Shown here: positions 36,126 to 44,197 of the stretch, one piece after another
Numbering within the stretch: the stretch's first letter is position 1
How the letters are laid out: each line of letters starts with the position of its first letter
NCBI GenBank assembly: GCA_964495075.1
Contig: CAZBUJ010000023.1
Location: forward strand, 1 to 64,000
DNA: 64,000 nucleotides
Reading direction: 5' to 3'
DNA from: JAFGJQ01 sp964495075
GTDB taxonomy: Bacteria; Planctomycetota; Phycisphaerae; UBA1845
Program-made: the position numbers and the translations under genes
Notes under the pieces: generated by a model
Databases searched by the model: none
The model's input: the letters and a program-made list of their open reading frames with translations, nothing else
Told to the model about the DNA's origin: nothing

Positions 36126-37016
36126 CTACGCGTGAGCGGCCTCCGAACCGTGCTCGTGCTCTCCGTGGTCGTCGTGATGGAACAGGATCGCCTGGCCGAT
36201 GAACAGGGCCGTCAGGAACGTGAAGATGAACGCCTGCAAAAACGCGACGAAAATCTCCAGCATGTAAAACGCCACGCTGCCCAGAATGACGACCACACTC
36301 ACACCGATCCCGCCGGCGAAACTGTTCGCGCCGACCAGGAAAATGAAACTCAGCAGGACGGCCAGCAGCACGTGACCGGCCACCATGTTGGCAAACAGAC
36401 GAACGGCCAGGGCGAAGTTCTTCGCGACCAGACCAATGATCTCGACGGGAACCAGCAGCGGGGCCAGCCACAGCGGGCCCGGACAGAAGTGGGCGATGTA
36501 TCGAATGCCGCCGATCCGCAAGCCGTTGATCACGATCATGATGAGCGTGCAGGCCGCCAGGGTGCCGGTCACATAGATGTTGCCCGTGGCCGAACCGCCG
36601 ATCCCGTGGTGAGCGCCCGGGAAGATCTCCTTCACCAGCGGCCGGGTCACCGCCTCCAGGGGCAACAGGCCCAGCAGGTTGCAGGTAAGCACGTAGAAGA
36701 AGGCGGACCAGACGTACGGGACGAAACGGTCGGTGTGCTCGCCGAGGGCCGGTCGAGCTACCTCGTTGCGAAAGTAGTTGCAGATCGTCTCGATGAAATT
36801 GCCGAAGCCGCGGGGGGTCATGTCGGCGACCGTGTCGCCGGTCGGGCGGATCCGGGCAAACCGCGGGAAGAGGAGGATCAGCACCAGCGCCGCCAGGATC
36901 TGCATGGCCACGTGGTTCGACAGGATGATGGGTTCGATCCACCGGGGGCCACTGTCCACGTAGACCCATTGGACGACGTGATCCAGTGCGCTGGCGGCCA
37001 GTAGCGATGTCGTCAT
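36126..37016 (-). CDS. atpB: ATP synthase subunit a
   Basis: The 296-residue membrane stator with the proton half-channels. The essential arginine is in NFALAVRLFANMVAGH; the other conserved helix reads ILGSVAFYMLEIFVAFLQAFIFTFLTALFI. The C-terminal tail is histidine- and acid-rich (HHDDHGEHEHGSEAAHA). ATG 37016 overlaps the stop of the upstream gene (ATGA), showing translational coupling. Confidence 0.95.
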   Translation of the reverse strand: MTTSLLAASALDHVVQWVYVDSGPRWIEPIILSNHVAMQILAALVLILLFPRFARIRPTGDTVADMTPRGFGNFIETICNYFRNEVARPALGEHTDRFVPYVWSAFFYVLTCNLLGLLPLEAVTRPLVKEIFPGAHHGIGGSATGNIYVTGTLAACTLIMIVINGLRIGGIRYIAHFCPGPLWLAPLLVPVEIIGLVAKNFALAVRLFANMVAGHVLLAVLLSFIFLVGANSFAGGIGVSVVVILGSVAFYMLEIFVAFLQAFIFTFLTALFIGQAILFHHDDHGEHEHGSEAAHA

Positions 37017-37450
37017 GAGTGGTTGCCTTTCGTCTTGCCGACCACGTGCACGGCGTAGAGCGTATCGACGAACAACATGGCCAGATAGGCGATGCCGACC
37101 CACAACCCCAGCACGGCTCGATCGAACCACCCGCTGAACAGCAGGGAGACGGTGATGGCCAGCACCACCACCATCCGGACCGCGGTCGCGGTGAGGATGG
37201 CCTGCGGCACCCGCGTGGGATCGCCGTGGGCGGCCAGCCCGACGGGGATCGCCCCGACGCACCCGGCCACCAGGCTGGCGGCAATGCCCGCGCACATGGC
37301 GGTCACCCCGGCGGACCCGGCGATCCGCAGGGTGGGGACATAGCCCAGCAGCCCCACGGCTACCGCGGTCCCAATACTGGCCATCGCGAGTCGGGCATAG
37401 GTTGGGCCGAAGCTCTTCACTTGGACTGGTTTCCGGTCAATCCTGCTCAT
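37013..37450 (-). CDS. AtpI-like (subunit I) small membrane protein
   Basis: 145 residues with four predicted membrane helices (for example SIGTAVAVGLLGYVPTL, AVRMVVVLAITVSLLF, GIAYLAMLFVDTLYAVHVV). Position between atpZ and atpB and the helix pattern agree with the AtpI/subunit I group that helps c-ring assembly or magnesium uptake. Sequence identity to AtpI is weak, so the name is left open. It overlaps atpZ by 14 bases and atpB by 4. Confidence 0.72.
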   Translation of the reverse strand: MSRIDRKPVQVKSFGPTYARLAMASIGTAVAVGLLGYVPTLRIAGSAGVTAMCAGIAASLVAGCVGAIPVGLAAHGDPTRVPQAILTATAVRMVVVLAITVSLLFSGWFDRAVLGLWVGIAYLAMLFVDTLYAVHVVGKTKGNHS

Positions 37451-37703
37451 CCGGGCCGTTGCCGGGCTTCTTTTGGTCATCGAAGCGCTTGAACGCCGCC
37501 ACGGATTCACGGATCAGGTTGTAGGAGCCGCCGAGCAAGCCGAGGGCAGCCCCGATGACGACACCCCAGGGCTCTGACCCGTAGCGGGAATCGACCCAGT
37601 AACCGACCAACGCGAATCCCGCGACCACGACAGCAAACTCCACCCCGACGCTGCTGAATCGCATCCAGGTCGGCTTGTTGTCGGGTGGTCGGCGACCCAA
37701 CAT
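37437..37703 (-). CDS. atpZ: AtpZ/AtpI-family protein, first gene of the atp operon
   Basis: 88 residues with two membrane helices (VGVEFAVVVAGFALVGYWVDSRYGSEPW and GVVIGAALGLLGGSYNLIRE). The arrangement GYWVD.R...P....G...G...G is the AtpZ/F0F1-ATPase subunit signature. The frame remains open far upstream, but 37703 is the ATG nearest to the conserved region. Divergent from asd. Confidence 0.82.
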   Translation of the reverse strand: MLGRRPPDNKPTWMRFSSVGVEFAVVVAGFALVGYWVDSRYGSEPWGVVIGAALGLLGGSYNLIRESVAAFKRFDDQKKPGNGPDEQD

Positions 37704-37983
37704 TGGCACATCCACCGGCCGATATGCTGCGCCAAATACGACAAATCGGCCTTTGACCGCGGGCGCGGACGCCGGTTCGACATGGGAACTTCCGTCGCGA
37801 CGCCCATCGGAAGGCGAGTAGTCTAGCGATTCTGGAGGCCGGGCGTCAAGGCCGGTCGAACAACTGGGGAGACCACGATGATTCCCGCGCCGGATGCCGA
37901 TAGGATGGAGGCGGCGGCGCGGGGCGGAGAGCCGGGTTTTCCGTCTGGCGGCTGCAACTTGTTGACGGAACGGGGGTTTGCCC

Positions 37984-39018
37984 ATGTTCAAGCACGTGGC
38001 CATCGTCGGAGCAACCGGGGCGGTCGGCCGGGAGTTCATCGCGCTGGTCGAGCAGCGCGGGCTGGCGGCCGAGCGGTTCACTTTGCTGGCGTCGTCCCGC
38101 AGTGCCGGGCAGACGATTCCGGTCCGCGGGAAGCCGCACGTGGTGGAGGACCTCGCGCCTGCCTCGTTTGACGGCACGGAAATCGCGTTTTTCAGCGCGG
38201 GCGGCGCGCTGAGCCGGGAGTACGCGGCGAAGGCGGTGGCGGCCGGCGCGGTGGTCATCGACAACTCCTCCGCCTTCCGGATGGACGCGGACGTGCCACT
38301 GGTGGTGCCGGAGATCAACCCGGAGGATGCCCTGTCGCATCGGGGCATCATCGCCAATCCCAACTGCTCGACCATCATCATGGCGGTGCCGGTCCACGTC
38401 CTGCACCGCGCCAACCCGGTGCGTCGCATCGTGGTAAGTACCTACCAGGCGGCGAGCGGGGCGGGGCTCAGCGCGATGCGGGAACTCGAGGGGCAGACCC
38501 GACGGGTGCTGGCCGGCAAAAGCCCCCGGCCGGAGGTCTTCCCGTTCCCCATCGCCTTCAACCTGTTCTCGCACAACTCCGAGATCGGCGCGGACGGGTA
38601 CAACGAGGAGGAGCGGAAGATGGTGCGGGAGACCCGCAAGATCTTCCACTCGCCAGACCTTGCGGTGACCGCGACGTGCGTCCGGGTTCCCGTGATGCGG
38701 GCCCACAGCGAGGCCATCAACCTAACCTTCTCGCGCCCGATGACCGCGGACGAAGCCCGCGACCTGCTGCTCACCGCACCCGGTGTCCGGGTGGTCGATG
38801 ACCCTGACGCCGCCCGGTTCCCGATGCCGATCGATGCGGACGGGCAGGACGACATTCTCGTAGGGCGGATCCGGCAGGACATCAGCCAGCCGGACGGCTG
38901 CGGCCTCGAGATGTTCGTGGTCGGCGATCAACTGCGCAAGGGGGCAGCGCTGAACGCCATCCAGATTGCCGAGCTACCCGGCCTCCGACGGGGATCAGGG
39001 GAGCCATCGAGCCGTTGA
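37984..39018 (+). CDS. asd: Aspartate-semialdehyde dehydrogenase
   Basis: Reduces aspartyl-4-phosphate to the semialdehyde, the branch point to lysine/diaminopimelate, threonine and methionine. The 344-residue protein opens with the NADP-binding GATGAVGREF, continues with SAGGALSREYA and DNSSAFRMD, has the catalytic cysteine in NPNCSTI, the substrate segment STYQAASGAGLSAMREL, and the active His region in VPVMRAHSEAINL. ATG 37984 is chosen; a TTG two codons earlier is also in frame. Confidence 0.95.
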   Translation: MFKHVAIVGATGAVGREFIALVEQRGLAAERFTLLASSRSAGQTIPVRGKPHVVEDLAPASFDGTEIAFFSAGGALSREYAAKAVAAGAVVIDNSSAFRMDADVPLVVPEINPEDALSHRGIIANPNCSTIIMAVPVHVLHRANPVRRIVVSTYQAASGAGLSAMRELEGQTRRVLAGKSPRPEVFPFPIAFNLFSHNSEIGADGYNEEERKMVRETRKIFHSPDLAVTATCVRVPVMRAHSEAINLTFSRPMTADEARDLLLTAPGVRVVDDPDAARFPMPIDADGQDDILVGRIRQDISQPDGCGLEMFVVGDQLRKGAALNAIQIAELPGLRRGSGEPSSR

Positions 39019-39248
39019 GCAGGAGCCGCGGCTTTCGGCCGCACAAGGAGAAGCCAGTGATCCCATGAGTGGGAGCCCACCGCCTCACCGCCCATCCCCG
39101 CGCCCTCCGTTTTCGCCCGCCCGCGGTCTGCCGCTCCACGGATCACCTGCTCGACGGCTCGCGGCCGGCGGCGGAAGGGCGCGGCCGCGGTTTGCGTTGG
39201 CGGCGAGGCTGGGGTATATGCTGGCCGTACGCAGCGGGGTCACCCACC

Positions 39249-41213
39249 ATGGAATGCGTCGACATGCTCGGTCCCGGCGGGATGATCGCTCGTCGGCTGC
39301 CGAGCTACGAACATCGCAGCGAGCAGCTCGCCATGGCCGACGCGGTCGCGCGGGCGTTCGAGGATCGCGAACACCTGCTCGTCGAAGCGGGCACGGGCGT
39401 CGGCAAGAGCTTCGCCTACTTGTGCCCCGCCATCGATCGCGTCACGCGCTCCGGGCAGCGGGTGGTGGTCAGCACCCACACCATTGCCCTGCAGGAGCAA
39501 CTCGTCGCCAAGGACATTCCGTTCCTGCAATCGGTCTCCCCATCGGAGTTCTCCGCGGTGCTCGTCAAGGGCCGGGGGAACTACGTGGGGCTCCGCCGAC
39601 TGGCCCGGGCCAGTCAGCGGCAGGACCTCCTGTTCGATTCGCCCGGCGCCAAACAGGAGTTGTGGCGGATCGAACAGTGGGCGTACCAGACGCGCGACGG
39701 CTCGCTGTCCGACCTGGCCCCGCCCCCGTCGGTGTCGGTGTGGGACAAGGTCCGCAGTGAGCACGGCAATTGCATGGGCCGGCGCTGTCCGCATTATCAA
39801 CAATGCTTCTTTCAGCAGGCCCGGCGCCGGGCGGAGCACGCGAACCTGCTCGTGGTGAACCACGCCCTGTTCTTCGCCGATCTGGCCGTCCGCGCCCAGG
39901 GGGCCGGCATCCTGCCCGACTACGACGTCGCCATTCTGGACGAGGCGCACACGGTGGAGGAGGTCGCGGCCGATCACTTCGGGCAAACGGTATCCGAGGG
40001 GCAGATCCGCTACTTGTTGAACTCGCTGTACAACGAGCGGACGAAGCACGGACACTTGACCGGGTTTCACGCCGACGCCGCGATCCGGGCGGTGGCCAAG
40101 ACGCGCAGCGTGCTGGCCCGCTTCGTCGACGAGTTGCTGACCTGGCAGACGACCCACGGACGATCGAACGGTCGCCTGTCCGAGCCCCCGCCGGTCAAGA
40201 ACCTGGTCAGCGACGCGCTGCGGGATCTCCACGGCAAGTTGCGATCGGTGCGTGACCTGACCAGCGACGAAGGCGACCGGTTCGAGATCAACGCGTTGAT
40301 GGACCGCACGGTGGCCCTGGCGGAGGCGCTGGAGGAACTGCTGGCCCAGGAGCACGAGGACTGGGTCTACTGGATCGCGACGGAGCCGGAGCGTCAGAAC
40401 CGTGTCACCTTAAAGGCCCGCCCGATCGATACCGGCGCCTGTTTGAAGGATGCGCTGTTCGGCGTGGTGCCGAGCGTGGTCCTGACCAGCGCCACCCTGA
40501 CCACCGGCCCGGATGACCACTTCGCCTACCTGCGGGAGCGGTTGAACCTCACCGACGCCCGCACGTGCGCGCTGGGCTCCCCCTACGACTACGCGCGGCA
40601 CGTCAAAGTGTACGTGGAGACCGCCCTGCCGGAGCCGAACAACTTCGAAGCCTTCGTTCCCCGGGCCAGCGAAGCCATCGAAAAGTACCTGCGCCTGACG
40701 GAGGGGCGTGCCTTCGTGCTGTTCACCAGCTACGCCATGATGAACCGGTGTGCCGACTTGATGGCCCCCTTCTTCGCCGAAGCCGGCATGAAACTCATGG
40801 TGCAGGGGCAGGACCTGCCGCGGTTCCGGATGATCGAGCGGTTCCGGGCGGACGTGGGGAGCGTGATCTTCGGGACAGCCAGTTTCTGGGGCGGCGTGGA
40901 CGTGCCGGGCGAAGCGTTATCCAACGTGATCATCGTAAAGCTGCCCTTCGCGGTGCCGGACCACCCCGCGGTGGAGGCCCGCATCGAGCAGATCCGGCGC
41001 CGGGGCGGCAATCCGTTCGCCGAGTTCCAGCTCCCTGAAGCCATCCTCAAATTCAAGCAGGGCTTCGGCCGGCTGATCCGATCCCGCGAAGACCGCGGCA
41101 TCGTGGCGATCCTCGACCCCCGCGTGCATACGAAGCGCTACGGGAAGGCGTTTCTGGATGCGCTGCCGGACTGTGAAGTCATCTTGCGGGGAGGAGGGGA
41201 GGGCGGCGAATAG
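39249..41213 (+). CDS. dinG: DinG/XPD-like ATP-dependent DNA helicase
   Basis: A 654-residue superfamily 2 helicase. Walker A is AGTGVGKS (47-54), motif Ia STHTIALQEQL, DEAH box 231-234, and helicase half 2 with VLFTSYAMM, GTASFWGGVDVPG and QGFGRLIRSRED. DinG and XPD helicases carry a 4Fe-4S cluster held by four cysteines. Here C175, C180 and C186 are present, but the first position, in the KGRxNY segment, is glycine 114. No exonuclease domain is fused at the N-terminus. An alternative start far upstream (39069) lacks conserved sequence. Confidence 0.88.
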   Translation: MECVDMLGPGGMIARRLPSYEHRSEQLAMADAVARAFEDREHLLVEAGTGVGKSFAYLCPAIDRVTRSGQRVVVSTHTIALQEQLVAKDIPFLQSVSPSEFSAVLVKGRGNYVGLRRLARASQRQDLLFDSPGAKQELWRIEQWAYQTRDGSLSDLAPPPSVSVWDKVRSEHGNCMGRRCPHYQQCFFQQARRRAEHANLLVVNHALFFADLAVRAQGAGILPDYDVAILDEAHTVEEVAADHFGQTVSEGQIRYLLNSLYNERTKHGHLTGFHADAAIRAVAKTRSVLARFVDELLTWQTTHGRSNGRLSEPPPVKNLVSDALRDLHGKLRSVRDLTSDEGDRFEINALMDRTVALAEALEELLAQEHEDWVYWIATEPERQNRVTLKARPIDTGACLKDALFGVVPSVVLTSATLTTGPDDHFAYLRERLNLTDARTCALGSPYDYARHVKVYVETALPEPNNFEAFVPRASEAIEKYLRLTEGRAFVLFTSYAMMNRCADLMAPFFAEAGMKLMVQGQDLPRFRMIERFRADVGSVIFGTASFWGGVDVPGEALSNVIIVKLPFAVPDHPAVEARIEQIRRRGGNPFAEFQLPEAILKFKQGFGRLIRSREDRGIVAILDPRVHTKRYGKAFLDALPDCEVILRGGGEGGE

Positions 41214-41317
41214 CGCGTGGCTCGGGGCCAGGACGGGGCGCTACTCCTTTCCCGCACGGCTCTTTCATCCGCAACACCATGCCGGCTGATCCCGGCGCTT
41301 TCTCGCCATTCGTCATT

Positions 41318-41354
41318 CAAACAACGGACAAGGCCTCCGTGGGTCGCGGAGGCC
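41318..41354 (-). terminator. Flagellin terminator
   Basis: Read on the minus strand, GGCCTCC and GGAGGCC pair around a 9-base loop (41332-41354) and are followed by the T-rich TTGTCCGTTGTTTG. It lies about 40 bases after the flagellin stop. Confidence 0.65.
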
Positions 41355-41394
41355 CTGCCCGTGTTTGTCGCGGCGAACCGGACAATCGCCCCTC

Positions 41395-42831
41395 TTATCC
41401 GCCGAGCAGTGACAGCACGTTCTGCTGCTGTGCGTTGGCGATGGCCAGGATGGAGTTTCCAGCCTGGACCAGCACCTGGGCACGGGTCAACTCGGTGGTC
41501 TCTTCGGCGAAGTCGGTATCCCGGATGACCGACTCCGACGAGGTCAGGTTCTCGCTGGTGATCTGCAATTGGGCGATGTTCGCCTGCAGCGTGTTGCGTT
41601 CGAACGCGCCGAGGCGACCCCGCAGCACGGAGACCTGGTCGATGGCCAGGTTCACCACGTCGGACGCCGTTTGGAGATTGGCCCGGTTACGCAAGGCGAG
41701 GCGTTGCCCGTCCTGCAACTCGGAGAGGAACCCTCTGATCCGGTTGCCGAGCTTGTTGGCATGCATGGCCCGGACGCCGATGTTCTCCTGCTGGTTCGTG
41801 TTCACCCGCGGTCCGAGCTGGAACAACGACCCGCCGTCGGTGACGGCGAACTCGGACGATCCGATGCCGTAGTTGCGGTCGAGGGTAATCTCCACGTCGA
41901 GCAGGAAGGAGTTGAGCTTGAGGGTGAGCCCCTGCCCCACCGTCGGCGCTCCGTTGATGGTGCCCTCGGCGTCGGCCCCGTAGGCCCGGGTGCGTACCGT
42001 GCCGCCGGCCAGCGGGTCGGTCACCTGGAACGGGGCGCTGCCCCAGACCTCCTGGACCTGCACGAACTGATCGGACCCGTGTTCCCGCGTCTGGAACACC
42101 ACGTTGCCCGCCACCACCGAGGCGGAGACGCCGGTCGCGTCGGCCTGGGTGTTGACCGACTCAGCGATGTCGTTGACGGTGGCGCTGGCCGGGAAGTTGA
42201 GGGTGGCCACGCCTTCCGGCCCCTGGAGGTCGATGGTGACGGCCGAGGCGCCGACGCCGCCGCCGCCGAAGATGAGCTGGGCGTACTGGGCCGAGGCGGT
42301 GACCTCGACTTCGACGGGGACGAAGGTGCGGCTGCCGAACTTGGCGGCGAGGATCTGGACGTCGGCGAGGGCGGTGAAGTTGTTCCCCCCGCTGGTCACG
42401 TAATCGAGCGACCCGTCGAGCAGTTTTCGACCCGCGAAGGTGGTGGTGTTGGCGATCCGGTTGATCGAATCGATGGCGGAATCAATCTGCAGCTGGTTGG
42501 CGGCGACCTCTTCGTCGGAGAAGGCGCCACGGTTGGCCGCCTCGATCAGCAAGGCGTTAATGTCATTGAGCAAGGCGGACACTTCGTTGAGTGCACCTTC
42601 GGTGGTGGCGATGACGTTGATCGCCCGCTCCGAGTTCTCGATGGACTGTTGGACGGCGCCAATCTCGGAGCGCAGCCGCTCGGAAACGATCAGGCCAGCG
42701 GGGTCATCCGCTCCGCGGTTGATTTTCAACCCGCTGGACAGGCGTTCCAGCGAGACCCGCAGGTCCCCCTGGGAAACGGCAAGGTGCCTCTGCGAAATCA
42801 CCGCGGGAATGTTGTTCGTGATACGACTCAT
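41395..42831 (-). CDS. Flagellin
   Basis: The 478-residue filament subunit. The conserved N-terminal D0/D1 region (NIPAVISQRHLAVSQGDLRVSLERLSSGLKINRGADDPAGLIVSERLRSEI) and C-terminal D1/D0 region (RAQVLVQAGNSILAIANAQQQNVLSLLGG) flank a variable centre (about 140-345) that includes a flagellin hook IN motif (SATVNDIAESVNTQADATGVSASV). The ribosome site overlaps GGA motifs that could bind CsrA, and fliW and csrA are just upstream. A terminator follows. Export depends on FliS-type chaperones, none in view. Confidence 0.95.
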   Translation of the reverse strand: MSRITNNIPAVISQRHLAVSQGDLRVSLERLSSGLKINRGADDPAGLIVSERLRSEIGAVQQSIENSERAINVIATTEGALNEVSALLNDINALLIEAANRGAFSDEEVAANQLQIDSAIDSINRIANTTTFAGRKLLDGSLDYVTSGGNNFTALADVQILAAKFGSRTFVPVEVEVTASAQYAQLIFGGGGVGASAVTIDLQGPEGVATLNFPASATVNDIAESVNTQADATGVSASVVAGNVVFQTREHGSDQFVQVQEVWGSAPFQVTDPLAGGTVRTRAYGADAEGTINGAPTVGQGLTLKLNSFLLDVEITLDRNYGIGSSEFAVTDGGSLFQLGPRVNTNQQENIGVRAMHANKLGNRIRGFLSELQDGQRLALRNRANLQTASDVVNLAIDQVSVLRGRLGAFERNTLQANIAQLQITSENLTSSESVIRDTDFAEETTELTRAQVLVQAGNSILAIANAQQQNVLSLLGG

Positions 42832-42836
42832 CGTGC

Positions 42837-42846
42837 AATCCTCCCT
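42837..42846 (-). promoter_or_regulatory. Flagellin ribosome site with overlapping CsrA-type GGA motifs
   Basis: The minus-strand leader reads CAGGGAGGATTGCACG before the ATG. AGGGA and AGGAT overlap the ribosome site, the arrangement through which CsrA blocks hag translation in B. subtilis. Occupancy here is inferred from the motif and the adjacent csrA-fliW genes. Confidence 0.5.
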
Positions 42847-42963
42847 GATTGCCCCGCCGCGTACTGGGGCGTCGCGCGGGCGGGTTAAAAGGTCTGGTCA
42901 CCGCCCGGGCCGAGTCGTCGCCGGTCAGCGTATCCGCGCTGCCGGCGCCCCGGCTCGGGGGCG

Positions 42964-42980
42964 GTCCGCCGGTGGCGGAC
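42964..42980 (-). terminator. Hairpin after csrA
   Basis: GTCCGCC and GGCGGAC form a perfect 7-base stem with a 3-base loop, four bases after the csrA stop and before flagellin. There is no T-run, so it may attenuate rather than stop transcription. Confidence 0.45.
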
Positions 42981-42983
42981 GGT

Positions 42984-43244
42984 TTAGCGCTTCTTGCGCC
43001 GAATCCCGGATTGGTTCCTGGTCACTGATTCATCCGTTACCGTTGACACGTCCGAAGGGTCGATCCGCGAAGCCTGGCGGTTCTCGCGTTGAATCGCGTC
43101 GTAGACTTCCTTGCGGTGCACCGGTATGTGTCCCGGTGCATTGATCCCAAGGCGGACTTTGTCTCCGCGTATATCCACGACCGTGATCTCGATCTCGTCG
43201 CCGATCATGATCGTTTCATCGCGGGTTCTACTGAGCACCAACAT
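42984..43244 (-). CDS. csrA: Carbon storage regulator CsrA, with C-terminal tail
   Basis: An RNA-binding dimer that represses translation by covering ribosome sites. MLVLSRTRDETIMIGDEIEITVVDIRGDKVRLGINAP is the complete core, with L4 and R44-type RNA contacts (HRKEVYDAIQREN). The 86-residue length exceeds E. coli CsrA (61) through a polar, basic tail (SDVSTVTDESVTRNQSGIRRKKR). It lies between fliW and flagellin. Confidence 0.95.
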   Translation of the reverse strand: MLVLSRTRDETIMIGDEIEITVVDIRGDKVRLGINAPGHIPVHRKEVYDAIQRENRQASRIDPSDVSTVTDESVTRNQSGIRRKKR

Positions 43245-43469
43245 CCTCGGCTCCTTCCTTGGTTATGCCGATGCCTTCGTTCAGGCCCGTGGTCGTATCG
43301 ATCGGCCCAATCCGGACCGGCCCCACCGGGCGCGCATGCGCGCCTGCGCACGCCGCCGGGTCGCCCACGCGCACGTCCACCGAACGCGGATCGGATGCCC
43401 GAAGACCAGGTGATGAGTCTTCGTACCGCAGTATACGGGATCAGCAACCGATCCGGCTACCCGGTCCGA

Positions 43470-43919
43470 TCAGGCACTCTTGCTGACGGCTTGCCGCTCC
43501 GGCAACCGCATCAGCGGATGCCGCGTCGAGTAACGGCGGTCGCTCAGCACCAGCTGGCGAGCCGCCCGGGACTCGACGTTCACCACGAGCGGCCCCTGGA
43601 GATTCCCGGTCAACATGTCGTCCACCTTGTTGACGATCACGAAGACCTGGACGTGGTCCGGGCTGTCCAGCCCGATCGACGCCAACTCCTCCGCCTTGAT
43701 CGGAGTCCGGTAGTCGGTGACGAACAGCCGAGGATCACAGACGATGAAGGCCAAATCCGGCCGATCCACCGCCTGTAACCAGTAGAACCCGCTGTTTTCG
43801 CCGGTTTGGACCAGGGCATACTGCTTCTGATGGGGGAATCCCAGGATCCCCTGCTCGAAGTTGATCAACCGCCCGTCGTCCACTTCCAGTTGTCCGAAGC
43901 GCGACGTTTCTATGATCAT
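43470..43919 (-). CDS. fliW: Flagellar assembly factor FliW
   Basis: A 149-residue protein that binds CsrA and flagellin alternately, so that flagellin made faster than it is exported switches off its own translation. Motifs: FGQLEVDDGRLINFEQGILGFPHQKQYAL, FYWLQAVDRPDLAFIVCDPRLF and FVIVNKVDDMLTGNLQGPLVVN, the core FliW beta barrel. ATG 43919 begins at the conserved MIIETSRFG. csrA follows after 225 bases with no other gene between. Confidence 0.95.
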   Translation of the reverse strand: MIIETSRFGQLEVDDGRLINFEQGILGFPHQKQYALVQTGENSGFYWLQAVDRPDLAFIVCDPRLFVTDYRTPIKAEELASIGLDSPDHVQVFVIVNKVDDMLTGNLQGPLVVNVESRAARQLVLSDRRYSTRHPLMRLPERQAVSKSA

Positions 43920-44197
43920 CGCGACTCTCCTGTGGCCCTTCCTATTCGGTTGGCACGAGGTCGGCCGGTCGAACGTCGACCGAAGATCTCCACGATTCCC
44001 GTACCCTGCGCGGACCGGCCCCATCCCGGTGCCGCCCGCCGCCCGGCTCCAATCGGGCAACCGTATCGAACCGCCGGCCAGGCCACCCGTCCGGCGTCCG
44101 ATCGTTCGTGGGGGTTGTGCGAACTTGCTCGTTTGCCATCACATCCCTCTCGGGGTGCTGCGGGCGCGCCGGTCGTTACCGGGGCCGCGCCGCGCGC

